Shown here: positions 23,084 through 31,014 of the stretch, in pieces
Layout: each line of letters opens with the position of its first letter
How positions within the stretch are numbered: position 1 is the first letter of the stretch
Virus record (IMG/VR): IMGVR_UViG_3300010399_000059
Location: 1-37,512 of that record
Source: a virus
Length of the DNA stretch: 37,512 bases
Strand: one strand, 5' to 3'
Translations under genes and position numbers: made by a program
The notes under the pieces: generated by a model
Seen by the model: only the letters and a program-made list of their open reading frames with translations
The model's database searches: none
Told to the model about the DNA's origin: nothing

Positions 23084-23361
23084 TGGCTTATCGCTCCTGG
23101 TGCGGGCCTGGTGAACTTGTCGACGAGCTGCTCGGGCGTCAGGTCGAGATAGTCGCGGATCGACAGATAGACCTCGCGCCGGCCGATCAGCGCCCAGGTC
23201 CGGTCGTGATCGCCGGGCACGGCCGCGCTCTCGCCGGCGCGGCAGAATTTCGCGAGATCGGCGAGCACGGTCTTGCCGGCCTCGGTGCCGAAGGTCAGCT
23301 GGTAGGCGCGCTTGCAGTCCGTGAAGACTTCCAGCGCCTTCTCGCGGGAAAGCCCGGTCAT
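23080..23361 (-). CDS. Bbp19-like phage head-region protein
   Basis: 93 aa. MTGLSREKALEVFTDCKRAYQLTFGTEAG, then VLADLAKFCRAG, then a diagnostic VPGDHDRTWALIGRREVYLSI (parts). This is the Bbp19-type family first seen in Bordetella phage BPP-1, found between portal and scaffold genes. The role is not established; it may take part in head assembly. Both neighbours overlap it by 4 bases. It is a strong clue that this phage belongs with the BPP-1-like podoviruses. Confidence 0.75.
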   Translation of the reverse strand: MTGLSREKALEVFTDCKRAYQLTFGTEAGKTVLADLAKFCRAGESAAVPGDHDRTWALIGRREVYLSIRDYLDLTPEQLVDKFTRPAPGAISQ

Positions 23362-23618
23362 GCAGCTTTCTTTTTGGCCTCGAGATCAATAATTGCCCGG
23401 CCCATTGCCGACAAAATCTTGTGGATCTCATCCGGCGACGGATCAGGAGAGCGCTTCGTGATCATGAATGGAACCTCGAATACCTCTTTGGTATCCGTCG
23501 TCACCTCCAGCATATAGACCAGCCGATACGGGACCTTTTCTCCGCAACACTCGGCCGGCTCAGGAAACCGTGCGTCCGACGGATCCATCCGGTAGAGACG
23601 CATGTCAACGATCTTCAT
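23358..23618 (-). CDS. small head-region protein, paralogue 2
   Basis: 86 aa. MKIVDMRLYRMDPSDARFPEP parallels the start of the 22832-23083 protein. This copy inserts a Cys pair (AECCGEK) before the YMLEVTTDTKEVFEVPF strand and ends in a helix LSAMGRAIIDLEAKKK. The 169 bases between it and the portal stop (23619-23787) hold no gene I can support. The function of the pair is unknown. Confidence 0.6.
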   Translation of the reverse strand: MKIVDMRLYRMDPSDARFPEPAECCGEKVPYRLVYMLEVTTDTKEVFEVPFMITKRSPDPSPDEIHKILSAMGRAIIDLEAKKKAA

Positions 23619-23787
23619 GGTTCGCTCCAGTGAGGTTGGGCCGACGCTTCCCGGCTCATTCCGGGCTTGCGCCACTTCCTCCGATTTCCCCTCATGGCAC
23701 TTCCCATCTGCTCTTGGGATCGGAGGCGTGTTTCCGCTGAGGTGGCCCTCTCCTGGCAGCGCGGAACCGAGCGGACGGGTCGGAAGC

Positions 23788-25575
23788 TCATCCCGGCGGG
23801 CCTCCCTGTGGCTGCTCAAGGGCGCCCGATTTCATTGCCACCGCGCGCGCCTTGATGATCGCCGCCTGTGCCGGCAGCGCGTCGGTCGCCTGCTTCTGGG
23901 CCGCGGCCTTGGCGCGCTCCTGCTGCAGCGCGGCGACCTTGTCGTCGTCGGCGAGCCAGCGCTCCGGCACCAGCTGGTTGCGCGCGATCTCGGGGATGGC
24001 GGCATCGAAGTCCAGGCGGTCGAGATAGCCGGGATTCTGCGTGACGTTGACCACCTCGCGCAGCTGCTCCAGCATGCGGAAGAAGCCGGCGACCTCGCCG
24101 CTCTGCGCCATCTGCGACAGCGGCGAGGTGTCGGTGACCTCCAGCAGGGACAGCAGGTTGCTGCGCTTGCCGCCGGCCGCCTCGACGAGCCGGGGCGGCG
24201 GCCGGTCGACCATGCCCATCTCGAACAGCAGGTCGATCTCGCGCGGAACGAGACCGGAGCCGACATACTCGGTGTGCTGGCGGCCGAGCGTCGGGGCAAC
24301 CAGCATGCCCTTCTCATTCACCAGCTGGATCACCTGCGTCGCCGTCATGTCGGGGTGCTCGGACAGCACCTTGAACAGCGACACCAGGAAGACGTCGTCG
24401 GTGATGCCGCGTTCCTCCTGCATCATCTCGAGCGAGATCTTGATGTCCCCGGTCGGCAGGGTGTGGACGAGGGGCTTGCCGTCGGCGGTGACGCCGCCCT
24501 TGTTTTGCGCGCCCGGCCGCAGGTCCATACCCACCAGGCCGTCATCGGCGATCAGCAGCACCGGGTCGGCGCCGCGGTGGCCCTGCTTGAGGAACACGGC
24601 CTTCTGGGCATTCAGCGTCTTGAGCGATGGCAGCACGATCTGCGCGGGCCCGCGGCCCTCGACCTCGCCGGGCGCCTGGTCGTAGCGGCTCACCGCAAAG
24701 GGAAAGGTGCGATAGCCGCTCTCGGGCTGCATCAGGCAGCGGCCCTCGATCGACACATAGTAGGAGGTGAACGGCATGCCCCGGTGGTCGAGCGCGTCGG
24801 GGTCGTACTCGCTCTCGTCCCGCGGCCGCACGCAGTGCAGGAAGTTGTAGCGCCACTGGCTGTCCTGCTGCAGCGGGCCCACGAGCGCCTCGGGCAGCCA
24901 TTCCCGGCCCCACTTCTGCACGGCCTGATAGGGCGCCAGCCGGAACCACCGAATCATCCGGTCGACCTTGCCCTGGTGGTTCTCACCGAAATAGGTCTCG
25001 CCGAGCGGCAGGGACTTGTAGCGCAGCCCGCGCCCGCCGCCGTGCCAGCGGTCGTCGAACTCGTCGACAAACATCGTCGCGTTGCCGAAGGCGCCGAGCG
25101 ATTGCCAGTTGTTGTAGTTCTGCGCCGCGAAATTGGCCCGCGCGGCATAGCGCATCTTGAACAGCTGCATGTTCATGCGCTCGAGCCACAGCCGCGACTG
25201 CCGGTCCTTGAGGATATAGTCGTCGGCGGTCAGCCCGTGCCAACGCATGCCGCGCGGCGTCACCAGGGAATCGGCGATGGCGCAGAAGCGGTGCAGGGCC
25301 AGCGCGCCGGTCGCGTCCACCTGCTGCTGGGTCTTCTTCAGGCCCGGCGTGTTGTAGGACTGGTAAAAAAACGTGTTGCGCGCCGTGGGCAGGATCAGCT
25401 GGGCGGCTTCCTCCCACTGCATCGCGAACATGGCCCGGCGGGTCTGGTACTGCTGGAACTCGCGCAGAATGCCGATGATGATCGCCTGCTCGCGATCGGA
25501 GATCATCCGTCCGATGCCGGCGGGCGGCGACGGATCGGCATAGGCGGTGAGCTCAGTGGACGAGGCGTTTGGCAT
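23788..25575 (-). CDS. portal protein (head-tail connector)
   Basis: 595 aa, the usual size for the T7/Bbp-type connector family. Key parts are QTRRAMFAMQWEEAAQLILPTARNTFF (residues 42-68), a RFCAIADSLVTPRGMRWHGL helix, NYNNWQSLGAFGNATMFVDE, and the C-terminal region TQVIQLVNEKGMLVAPTLGRQHTEYV. The dodecameric ring forms the DNA gate and binds terminase and adaptor. The start overlaps the 158-residue gene upstream by 23 bases. High confidence from pattern and position. Confidence 0.85.
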   Translation of the reverse strand: MPNASSTELTAYADPSPPAGIGRMISDREQAIIIGILREFQQYQTRRAMFAMQWEEAAQLILPTARNTFFYQSYNTPGLKKTQQQVDATGALALHRFCAIADSLVTPRGMRWHGLTADDYILKDRQSRLWLERMNMQLFKMRYAARANFAAQNYNNWQSLGAFGNATMFVDEFDDRWHGGGRGLRYKSLPLGETYFGENHQGKVDRMIRWFRLAPYQAVQKWGREWLPEALVGPLQQDSQWRYNFLHCVRPRDESEYDPDALDHRGMPFTSYYVSIEGRCLMQPESGYRTFPFAVSRYDQAPGEVEGRGPAQIVLPSLKTLNAQKAVFLKQGHRGADPVLLIADDGLVGMDLRPGAQNKGGVTADGKPLVHTLPTGDIKISLEMMQEERGITDDVFLVSLFKVLSEHPDMTATQVIQLVNEKGMLVAPTLGRQHTEYVGSGLVPREIDLLFEMGMVDRPPPRLVEAAGGKRSNLLSLLEVTDTSPLSQMAQSGEVAGFFRMLEQLREVVNVTQNPGYLDRLDFDAAIPEIARNQLVPERWLADDDKVAALQQERAKAAAQKQATDALPAQAAIIKARAVAMKSGALEQPQGGPPG

Positions 25576-26029
25576 CGGGGTCCGCCGGGTCCATGGCCGG
25601 GTCGAGCCGCCGGTCGGCCACGACCCAGCGCTGCACCGCGTGAAACATCTCGATCCGGTCCCGGTCGGACAGCTTCATCATGTCGGCGAGCCGGCGGAAT
25701 ACGCCGCGCATCTGGAGGTCGCTCTCGAACACGACCGAGTCCTTGGTCTTCACGCCGGACCGGCTGACCATGTCGGCGACGATGCGGCCGCTCTTGTCGA
25801 TGCGTGCTGCGCTGCAATAGACCGCATCGCGGATCGGGGTGCCGCCAACAATGAAGCCGGGAAACGCGATCTCCATGAGCACCGGCATCGCCTCGTCGAA
25901 GTTGTGGGCGAGCACGCTCATCACGACGGCCTGCAGCTTGCCCTCCGTGCCGGCGAGCGCCCGCGCCTGCCAGGACGCCCGCAACTCGAAGGCCAGGCGG
26001 TGCTCGATGCTAGTAGCCTGCACCGCCAC
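25553..26029 (-). CDS. conserved head-region protein, unknown
   Basis: 158 aa. Helical first half (ATSIEHRLAFELRASWQARALAGTEG), then VLAHNFDEAMPVLMEIAFPGFIVGGTPIRDAVYCSAARIDKSGRI (parts) with strand-like segments and a C-terminal charged tail DAMDPADPDAKRLVH-like. It lies between the first small gene of the unit and the portal and overlaps both. Its role is not known. Confidence 0.6.
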   Translation of the reverse strand: MAVQATSIEHRLAFELRASWQARALAGTEGKLQAVVMSVLAHNFDEAMPVLMEIAFPGFIVGGTPIRDAVYCSAARIDKSGRIVADMVSRSGVKTKDSVVFESDLQMRGVFRRLADMMKLSDRDRIEMFHAVQRWVVADRRLDPAMDPADPDAKRLVH

Positions 26030-26216
26030 CCCCTCGCGCGCCGAGCAGCGACGTCACGGCGAGCGACCCCGACGGCCCCGTCAGCCGCGCCTGCTGCATC
26101 TGCGCCAGCCGACGCTTGCGCTCTTCCTCGGTCTCGCCCGCGACCTGGTCGCGCAGCGAGCCGCCAAGGCCAAGGTCCATCACGGCGGGGGATGTGGAAT
26201 AGCTGGGCGTCGGCAT
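26010..26216 (-). CDS. small first gene of the portal unit
   Basis: 68 aa from the SD-less ATG at 26216, 7 bases past element E. MPTPSYSTSPAVMDLGLGGSL is followed by a Glu/Arg helix (DQVAGETEEERKRRLAQMQQARL) and a Gly-rich tail. Small proteins with a LGLGGSLRDQVAGETEEERKK-type core are common just before podovirus portal genes. It overlaps the next gene by 20 bases. Confidence 0.65.
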   Translation of the reverse strand: MPTPSYSTSPAVMDLGLGGSLRDQVAGETEEERKRRLAQMQQARLTGPSGSLAVTSLLGARGGGGAGY

Positions 26217-26223
26217 GGCGCGG

Positions 26224-26260
26224 ACGGTGGCGCCGCACCCCGACCCCGGGCAACGCACCG
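26224..26260 (-). promoter_or_regulatory. late promoter-like element, copy E (start 26216)
   Basis: Minus strand: TCGGTGCG then TTGCCC (26248-26253), 18 bases, CACCGT (26224-26229), 7 bases, ATG. This copy alone has C instead of G or A at the end of the TTGC block. It fills the 56-base gap after the large terminase gene. Confidence 0.62.
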
Positions 26261-26272
26261 ACCGGCAGGCGG

Positions 26273-27805
26273 TCAGACCGCGAATAGGTCGAAGTCGAGC
26301 CCGGTGGCGAGCTGGACACCGGCGCCGACGGGCCGGCGGAAGGTCACGCCCTCGAGCGGCGTCTTGGCATACCGGATATCCATCACCAGCACCCGGCAGG
26401 CCGACAGCAGGTCGTCATCGACCTTGTGCACCAGGCCATTGACGCGGTGGTAGCCGCGGTATTCGTCGAAGAACTCGGCAAGGTGCGCGGCGATCTTGAG
26501 GCGCCCGGAGGCAAAGCGCAGCTGCATCTCGTCGATGCCGTTCTCGAACAGGTAGCCGCCGTCAGGGAAGGTCGCGTGCGTCGGCCGCATGTTCATGTTG
26601 AGCCGGCGATAGGTCTGCGCGATCGTGGCGCCGTCGATCAGGCTCGCCCCGCGGCCGCCGTCGTGTGGCCAGGCCACCGGCGCCTGCCACATGGGGTGCT
26701 GCTTCATCGCGGCCACGTGCATGGGCGCCAGGCCCATCATCCGGACGGCATGCACGATGTAGATCGTGTCGTTGTCACGGTCCCAGGCGCCGAGCACCGC
26801 CGCGAAGGGGTGTCCGGTGGTGGCCGAGCCGGAATGCCGGAAGTCGAAACCCCACAGCCACGGCCAGTAGGCCGGGAAGGTCGCGGGGTCGCGGTCGTGC
26901 CGGATGATCTCAACGCGGGTCGAGAACACCGCGCCCTCGCCCTGCAGGTCGGCGCCCTCGACGCGCGTCGCCCGCTCGTTCTCGTCATAGCTCGCGATGA
27001 TCTCGGGGATGCGCTCGTCGGGGATATGCCCGCCCTTCGAGACCGCGCAGTCCCAGATCGTCATCAGCACCTCGGCGCAGTCCCCGCCCACCCGTTCCTT
27101 GAAGCGCTTGCGCAGCGGCGACATGCCGAGCAGCGGGGTCAGCGAGCACAGGATCCGGCCGTTCGTGGTGGTCTTGCGCGCCAGGCACTCGCCATAGATC
27201 GCCGCGTCGTCCCGGCTCACGTCCTCGTCGAGCCAGTTCACGTCGACCGGCTCGCCCTGATATGCCTCGCGCCCCATCTCGTAGGTCTTGAACCGGATCA
27301 TGCCGGTGCCGCCGGTCTCCCGCCGCACCGTCACGGTGTCGACGAAATCGGAGATCCCGCGCGCCATGGTCGGCTTGCCCACGATGTTGTCGAGCGGGAT
27401 CAGCCCGGTCCCCAGCCCGCCAGCCTCGCGCACCGGGCCGATCAGCTTGAGCTGCGCGCCGTCGCGGACCTTGGTTGAGGTGGTGCACGATGCCCACCCC
27501 ATCCATTCGAACGGACGCTCGATCCCGGGCGGCCGCACGAACCGCCGGCCCGCATACCACTCCGGGTAATATGAGATGGCATCGAACGTGAACTGAGCAC
27601 CAGCGCCGTGCGTCTTGCCCATCTGGTTGCCGGCGCGCAGCATGATCTCCGGGTTGAGCAGCCCGTGGAATGCCGTCTGCTTGATGTTCGGCCGATAGAA
27701 ATCGATGCGCCGGTAGCGCTGCCGATATTCCCGTTCGGAATAGAGCTTCTTCGCGTGCCGGCGGACCCCGTTGGGGTCGGGGCCTTCCTCAATATCGTCA
27801 CTCAC
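26273..27805 (-). CDS. terminase large subunit
   Basis: 510 aa from a GTG at 27805; ATG at 27850 is a possible longer start. ATPase: Walker A GNQMGKT (59-65), Walker B VNWLDE (189-194), with a coupling region NGRILCSLTP. Nuclease: first acidic residue in WGFDF (Asp321) and a later VDDDLLSACRVLVMD (Asp463-465), as in RNase H-like terminase nucleases. The protein cuts and pumps DNA into the head through the portal. Gene order (small subunit, three small genes, large subunit, portal) is usual for this phage group. Confidence 0.88.
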   Translation of the reverse strand: MSDDIEEGPDPNGVRRHAKKLYSEREYRQRYRRIDFYRPNIKQTAFHGLLNPEIMLRAGNQMGKTHGAGAQFTFDAISYYPEWYAGRRFVRPPGIERPFEWMGWASCTTSTKVRDGAQLKLIGPVREAGGLGTGLIPLDNIVGKPTMARGISDFVDTVTVRRETGGTGMIRFKTYEMGREAYQGEPVDVNWLDEDVSRDDAAIYGECLARKTTTNGRILCSLTPLLGMSPLRKRFKERVGGDCAEVLMTIWDCAVSKGGHIPDERIPEIIASYDENERATRVEGADLQGEGAVFSTRVEIIRHDRDPATFPAYWPWLWGFDFRHSGSATTGHPFAAVLGAWDRDNDTIYIVHAVRMMGLAPMHVAAMKQHPMWQAPVAWPHDGGRGASLIDGATIAQTYRRLNMNMRPTHATFPDGGYLFENGIDEMQLRFASGRLKIAAHLAEFFDEYRGYHRVNGLVHKVDDDLLSACRVLVMDIRYAKTPLEGVTFRRPVGAGVQLATGLDFDLFAV

Positions 27806-28031
27806 CGCGGCGATGCCCGATATGGAACCCGTTGCAGACCGGGCAGACATAGACACGGCAACGCGCGCGGAGGCGGGGGCGATCCTTGATCCAATCCCAC
27901 CATGCCTGCCGCTTGGCCGCCTGCCGCGACAGATAGAAAACTTTGCGGCTGCAAGTCCGCTGCCGCCAGCGTGCCATGGACGCGTCACTCAGTGCCCCAA
28001 AGACAGGGGCGGGCCGAATGACATCAGTCAT
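27798..28031 (-). CDS. small zinc-ribbon-like protein
   Basis: 77 aa. The basic N-terminal two thirds (MARWRQRTCSRKVFYLSRQAAKRQAWWDWIK) are followed by RCRVYVCPVCNGFHIGHR, a Cys-x2-Cys plus His pair typical of small phage proteins that fold around zinc. It lies between the terminase subunits and overlaps its neighbours (ATGA upstream, 8 bases downstream). It may bind nucleic acid; its function is not established. Confidence 0.65.
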   Translation of the reverse strand: MTDVIRPAPVFGALSDASMARWRQRTCSRKVFYLSRQAAKRQAWWDWIKDRPRLRARCRVYVCPVCNGFHIGHRRGE

Positions 28032-28216
28032 CGGTCACCGCTCACCATCTCAGCCCACCGGCGGCCATAATCCTCCCAGGCGAGGCCGGCGAGCCCCAGA
28101 GCATCGCGGCGCAGGCGTCGCTCTCGGGCGGCCTCGCGTGCAATCTCGAACTCTGTGGTAAGGTCGTACACCGTGACACCTGGCGGAAAATCGATCGGGA
28201 TGTAGCCGTCAGCCAC
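28028..28216 (-). CDS. small acidic-basic helical protein
   Basis: 62 aa from GTG at 28216, with a strong AGGAGG ribosome site 8 bases upstream inside the end of the previous gene. It reads VADGYIPIDFPPGVTVYDLTTEFE, then a charged helix IAREAARERRLRRDALG and a short tail. It overlaps the preceding stop by 8 bases and the following start by 4. Unknown function. Confidence 0.55.
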   Translation of the reverse strand: MADGYIPIDFPPGVTVYDLTTEFEIAREAARERRLRRDALGLAGLAWEDYGRRWAEMVSGDR

Positions 28217-28478
28217 CACCCACCTCCTTCGCCTCGTAGTGGCGGCGAATCTCCATTTTCGAATGGCGCGCGTAGCATGGAGCGCAGAAACGCGGATATG
28301 CGACCCCATGCGGGCACGGGGTCCGATCGATCACCTGCTCGCCGCCATCCGCCTTGCGCGCGCCCAGTTTTTCCTGCCAGCGCTTCCCGTATCGCAGACG
28401 GATCGTCCACAGCTGAAATGCATTCCCGAAGCAGAAGCCGCTGAAAAACAGAGCCGCCACCCATATCCAGCCATTCAT
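28209..28478 (-). CDS. small membrane protein with Cys motif
   Basis: 89 aa. One N-terminal span (residues 3-24, GWIWVAALFFSGFCFGNAFQLW) is followed by a basic cytoplasmic segment RYGKRWQEKLGARK and then PCPHGVAYPRFCAPCYARH, which has four Cys/His able to bind zinc. It starts by overlapping the small terminase stop (ATGA). Unrelated to packaging in any obvious way; unknown. Confidence 0.6.
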   Translation of the reverse strand: MNGWIWVAALFFSGFCFGNAFQLWTIRLRYGKRWQEKLGARKADGGEQVIDRTPCPHGVAYPRFCAPCYARHSKMEIRRHYEAKEVGGG

Positions 28479-29083
28479 TCGCGCCTCTCCGCAGGCATGT
28501 GTTCGATTACCTTGGGCGACCGCCCTTCCTTCTCCGCCAGCATCCGCTCGTACCGCCCAAGTCCGGAAAACCCGAAGGTCTCCACCAGCTTCTCCCGCGG
28601 CACCCCGAGCTCCAGCAGCATCCGAAGCTGCTCCAGCGCCTCATCCGTGTGATTGACCGTCACCGAGCCCGACACGTTCACGTCGAGCGCCGTCCGCGTC
28701 CCCATGCCCACCCGGTCAAGGATCGTCTCCGCCGCCTTCCGGTGGTCCGGATGATCAGGCCTGTGCAACAGCCGCCCCAGCGCCGCCACCGCCGGCAGCA
28801 CCATCCCCTTCAGCTCCCGCGCCGCAACCTCCTGGATCGCCTCGACCACCTCCTGCCGATGCAGCAGCCCATGCGCCCGGACCTTCGCCCCGTTCGCAAC
28901 ATCCGAATACCCAGCATCCCGCGCCGACTGCGCCCCATGCCCGGACTTCGACCCATCGTCATTCATCGTGTTGATGAGGTATGCCCATACGAACTTCCGC
29001 TCGCGCTCGCCAAGCGCCAGCATCTTCGGCCCAAATCCCGACCAATTCGCCGGGAACTGCATCGGGTGACTGTCTTCGCCCAT
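28475..29083 (-). CDS. terminase small subunit
   Basis: 202 aa from the SD-less ATG at 29083, 7 bases past element F. The core has LALGERERKFVWAYL, GHGAQSARDAGYSDVANGAKVRAHGLLHRQEVVEAIQEVA (parts), the HTH-bearing domain of phage small terminases of the Terminase_2-like type. It then has a helical oligomerisation part and a C-terminus RYERMLAEKEGRSPKVIEHMPAE. It recognises the packaging site and recruits the large subunit. The first late gene of the window. Confidence 0.8.
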   Translation of the reverse strand: MGEDSHPMQFPANWSGFGPKMLALGERERKFVWAYLINTMNDDGSKSGHGAQSARDAGYSDVANGAKVRAHGLLHRQEVVEAIQEVAARELKGMVLPAVAALGRLLHRPDHPDHRKAAETILDRVGMGTRTALDVNVSGSVTVNHTDEALEQLRMLLELGVPREKLVETFGFSGLGRYERMLAEKEGRSPKVIEHMPAERRE

Positions 29084-29090
29084 GGCCGGC

Positions 29091-29127
29091 CAAAGCGCAT
29101 AACCGGTTAGCAAGCCGCAACGCACCG
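29091..29127 (-). promoter_or_regulatory. late promoter-like element, copy F (start 29083)
   Basis: Minus strand: GCCGGTGCG then TTGCGG (29115-29120), 18 bases, GCTTTG (29091-29096), 7 bases, ATG of the small terminase. The -10-like block is the most divergent of the six; the upstream block is a perfect match. Confidence 0.62.
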
Positions 29128-29664
29128 GCCGGACAGAGCAAGACCGTGGCAGATCGGCAACACCTTCCGAGACAGGGGCGCGAAAGAGAGGGGGGATGGT
29201 CTTATTCCTACGGCGCCGGCTTTCCCCTCCCACCCCCACCCCTCCCCGGGTCTATTTGCGAGCCCATTCAACAGCTTGCGCCAGGCATCGCATTGCGCCA
29301 GGCGTCGCCTCGCATCGAGCGTTCGACCTCGTTGCCCATCATACAGCCGAACGTGCGCGTGCAATATCAATGGCTTAGACGCTGAGAACGCCTGATGCCC
29401 GATCAGGTGTGCGCCTCGGGCTCGCCTCGTGTAGGTATCACGGTGAGTTACGACGCATGCAGGCCGGATGAGGTCCTTTCGCCCTGCCCTCGCTGGTGTG
29501 TTCCGCTGTCCGGTTGGGCGATGCTGCCTGGGGGTCCGATACCTGTCGCTGGGGGCGCGCTCGCTTCGGACGTTGCTGGCAGGCGTACTGGGTTGTGGCG
29601 AGCGATGGAAGGCTGAGCCGCGCGCGAGTTGGAGGCATGCAAAAACGCCTTGTCAAGCCCCGAG

Positions 29665-29750
29665 CTAAGCATCTGCTGGACGCAACGTAATTCGGATCGT
29701 TTGTGTACATACAATCTCATGAACATCGCTCACAACGACGCGATGCTTAG
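29665..29750. repeat. 9-bp inverted repeat, 68-base spacer
   Basis: CTAAGCATC at 29665-29673 and GATGCTTAG at 29742-29750 are perfect inverted copies. The spacer is AT-richer than the surroundings and contains TGTGTACATACA. It follows the end of the early operon. It could be a long RNA stem, a protein-binding pair or part of a packaging or replication site. Confidence 0.4.
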
Positions 29751-29763
29751 ATCATCGAACTAA

Positions 29764-30051
29764 TCATTCCGCCCAGTCGATTGAGATCACACCACAGCGC
29801 CGGCACATGGCGCCATTTGGCGTCAGCCAGAACAGCAACTCCCCGCAGTTGCAGCGCCAAGCCGCCTGTGGCGCCACCTGATGCTTGAATGTGCCCCACA
29901 TGCGCTTGCACCTCTCACACTCCAGCGATGTCGTGCCCACGGGCACGATTGCTGGCCACTCGTGCTGGCACGCGCCACAGACCGCCGGGCCTGTGAGGTG
30001 AGGTTCGGCCGCATCCTTCGGCGAATCTCCAAACAGCTTGATAACGGTCAT
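29764..30051 (-). CDS. double zinc-ribbon protein, end of the early operon
   Basis: 95 aa, start at 30051 overlapping the preceding stop (ATGA). Two Cys clusters: C-x2-C (VCGACQHEW) with C-x2-C (LECERCKRMW), and RCNCGELLFW with MCRRCGV, which together fit two zinc ribbons like those of transcription or DNA-binding proteins. It is the last of the early cluster. It might affect transcription, for example as a late regulator, but this is a guess from the fold. Confidence 0.6.
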   Translation of the reverse strand: MTVIKLFGDSPKDAAEPHLTGPAVCGACQHEWPAIVPVGTTSLECERCKRMWGTFKHQVAPQAAWRCNCGELLFWLTPNGAMCRRCGVISIDWAE

Positions 30052-30578
30052 GCCTTCTTCCCCTTCCGCATCCTGTGCTTCGCCCACCTGGCCCGTGCGG
30101 CCTTGCGGGCTGACCTGCGGCGTTGTGCCGGGGTGAGCTTCAGCCTCGACCGCAGGCCCATGATGCGGCCGAACTCGCGGGCGCTCTCAGGGTCCATAAG
30201 TGCCGGATTGCGTAGGCCGCCTGTGGTCCGCATCCGTGTGGCTCGCAGCGCCCCGTTTTTCGCGCAGACCTCATTGCGCGTGGTGTCGATATTGTGCGCT
30301 GCAGCCCGCCGGCGCATGCGCTCGACAAGCTCGAGATCCTCCACCGCGATCAGCGCCACCCCGAGCACGGCGAGGGCCGCCTCGAATGACTTCGGTCCAA
30401 GGTGCTTGACGTGCGTCGGGGCGAGGAGCTTGCTGAAATGCCGATCGCCGACGTTGGCGAGTTCATCGAGGGCGGCGCGCTTGAGGCCCAGTTCGTCGGA
30501 TCGCTGCCGCAGCACCTCGATGAGCTGCGCGTAGGTGCGCACGACGGCGATTTGGCGGGGGACCGCGGCGTCGCTCAC
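30048..30578 (-). CDS. probable DNA-binding regulator, basic C-terminus
   Basis: 176 aa from GTG at 30578 (GTGA overlap with the previous stop). Residues about 14-75 read as a helix-turn-helix domain: YAQLIEVLRQRSDELGLKRAALDELANVGDRHFSKLL. The middle has ALAVLGVALIAVEDLELVERM; the C-terminus is strongly basic and Ala-rich (LTPAQRRRSARKAARARWAKHR), a DNA-binding tail. It is the next-to-last gene of the early operon, where phages often keep late activators, making it one candidate to act on the six late elements. That link is inference. Confidence 0.6.
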   Translation of the reverse strand: MSDAAVPRQIAVVRTYAQLIEVLRQRSDELGLKRAALDELANVGDRHFSKLLAPTHVKHLGPKSFEAALAVLGVALIAVEDLELVERMRRRAAAHNIDTTRNEVCAKNGALRATRMRTTGGLRNPALMDPESAREFGRIMGLRSRLKLTPAQRRRSARKAARARWAKHRMRKGKKA

Positions 30579-30805
30579 GCCCCGCCTCCCTGGTGCCCGC
30601 GCCAACGCGCCGGGGGCTTCGCCGTATGCTCACTGGGCGGCCAATCGCGCCCCTGCCACATGATGACACCGAGGCCATCCGGGCGCTCCCTTGGGCTACG
30701 CACGGGTTTGACGAGCCTGGAGACGTGCCAGCCGAGCGCCACGCTGAGGAGCAGGATCAGAGGCACTGCCACGATGCAGACGAGGACGAGCGCGGCGGGG
30801 GTCAT
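30575..30805 (-). CDS. small membrane protein
   Basis: 76 aa, ATG at 30805 (overlaps the previous stop). One long hydrophobic segment (residues 3-26, AALVLVCIVAVPLILLLSVALGW) at the N-terminus, then a basic, Pro-rich cytoplasmic tail with RPDGLGVIMWQGRDWPPS. No family recognised. Confidence 0.5.
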   Translation of the reverse strand: MTPAALVLVCIVAVPLILLLSVALGWHVSRLVKPVRSPRERPDGLGVIMWQGRDWPPSEHTAKPPARWRGHQGGGA

Positions 30806-31014
30806 CGAAGGGCCTCGTCGATCATGGCCTGCCATATCGGGCGCACCGCGATTCTCTCGACATCGTCGCCAGCATCAATCATCTGCGGCGTCGGCTCCCG
30901 CATCGCCGCGATGGCGAGCCGCGCTCGTTCTCTATGGATAGCCAAAATGTTTGCGGGATCATCTCCGCCGGAGATGGCCAGCGCCACGACCTCCACCATG
31001 GTCATCTCGCTCAT
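30802..31014 (-). CDS. small early protein
   Basis: 70 aa, helical, with MSEMTMVEVVALAISGGDDPANILAIHRERARLAI and a C-terminal PIWQAMIDEALR. The pattern (short helix, a gap, then Met/Ile/Asp-rich end) is common in small early proteins of rhizobial phages, with no defined function. It starts by overlapping the preceding gene by 4 bases. Confidence 0.5.
   Translation of the reverse strand: MSEMTMVEVVALAISGGDDPANILAIHRERARLAIAAMREPTPQMIDAGDDVERIAVRPIWQAMIDEALR

Larger units (their letters stand above)
29084..29763 (-). other. 680-bp non-coding gap between early and late regions
   Basis: No convincing gene on either strand: the reading frames found here have no ribosome sites and biased, low-complexity products. 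It holds element F at its left end, a C-rich stretch near 29220-29250, a 13-base near-repeat (29278-29290 and 29295-29307, 17-base period), a TTGACA on the minus strand (29651-29656) with no good -10, and a 9-bp inverted repeat (29665-29673 and 29742-29750) in a locally AT-richer patch. Position next to the small terminase makes it the natural place for a cos or pac site; none is proven. Confidence 0.45.

Noticed and set aside
2200-29130. Sigma54 (-24/-12) reading of the six-copy element
   Set aside because: The GG and GC in GGTGCGTTGC are 6 bases apart, not the 10 needed for sigma54.
29649-29680. TTGACA on the minus strand as a promoter
   Set aside because: A consensus -35 is present but no -10-like sequence lies 16-19 bases on, and no gene starts close by.
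29395-29726. Overlapping reading frames of 70-90 codons in the gap
   Set aside because: No ribosome sites, mutually overlapping in different frames, and Arg/Pro/Ala-biased products typical of GC-rich shadows.
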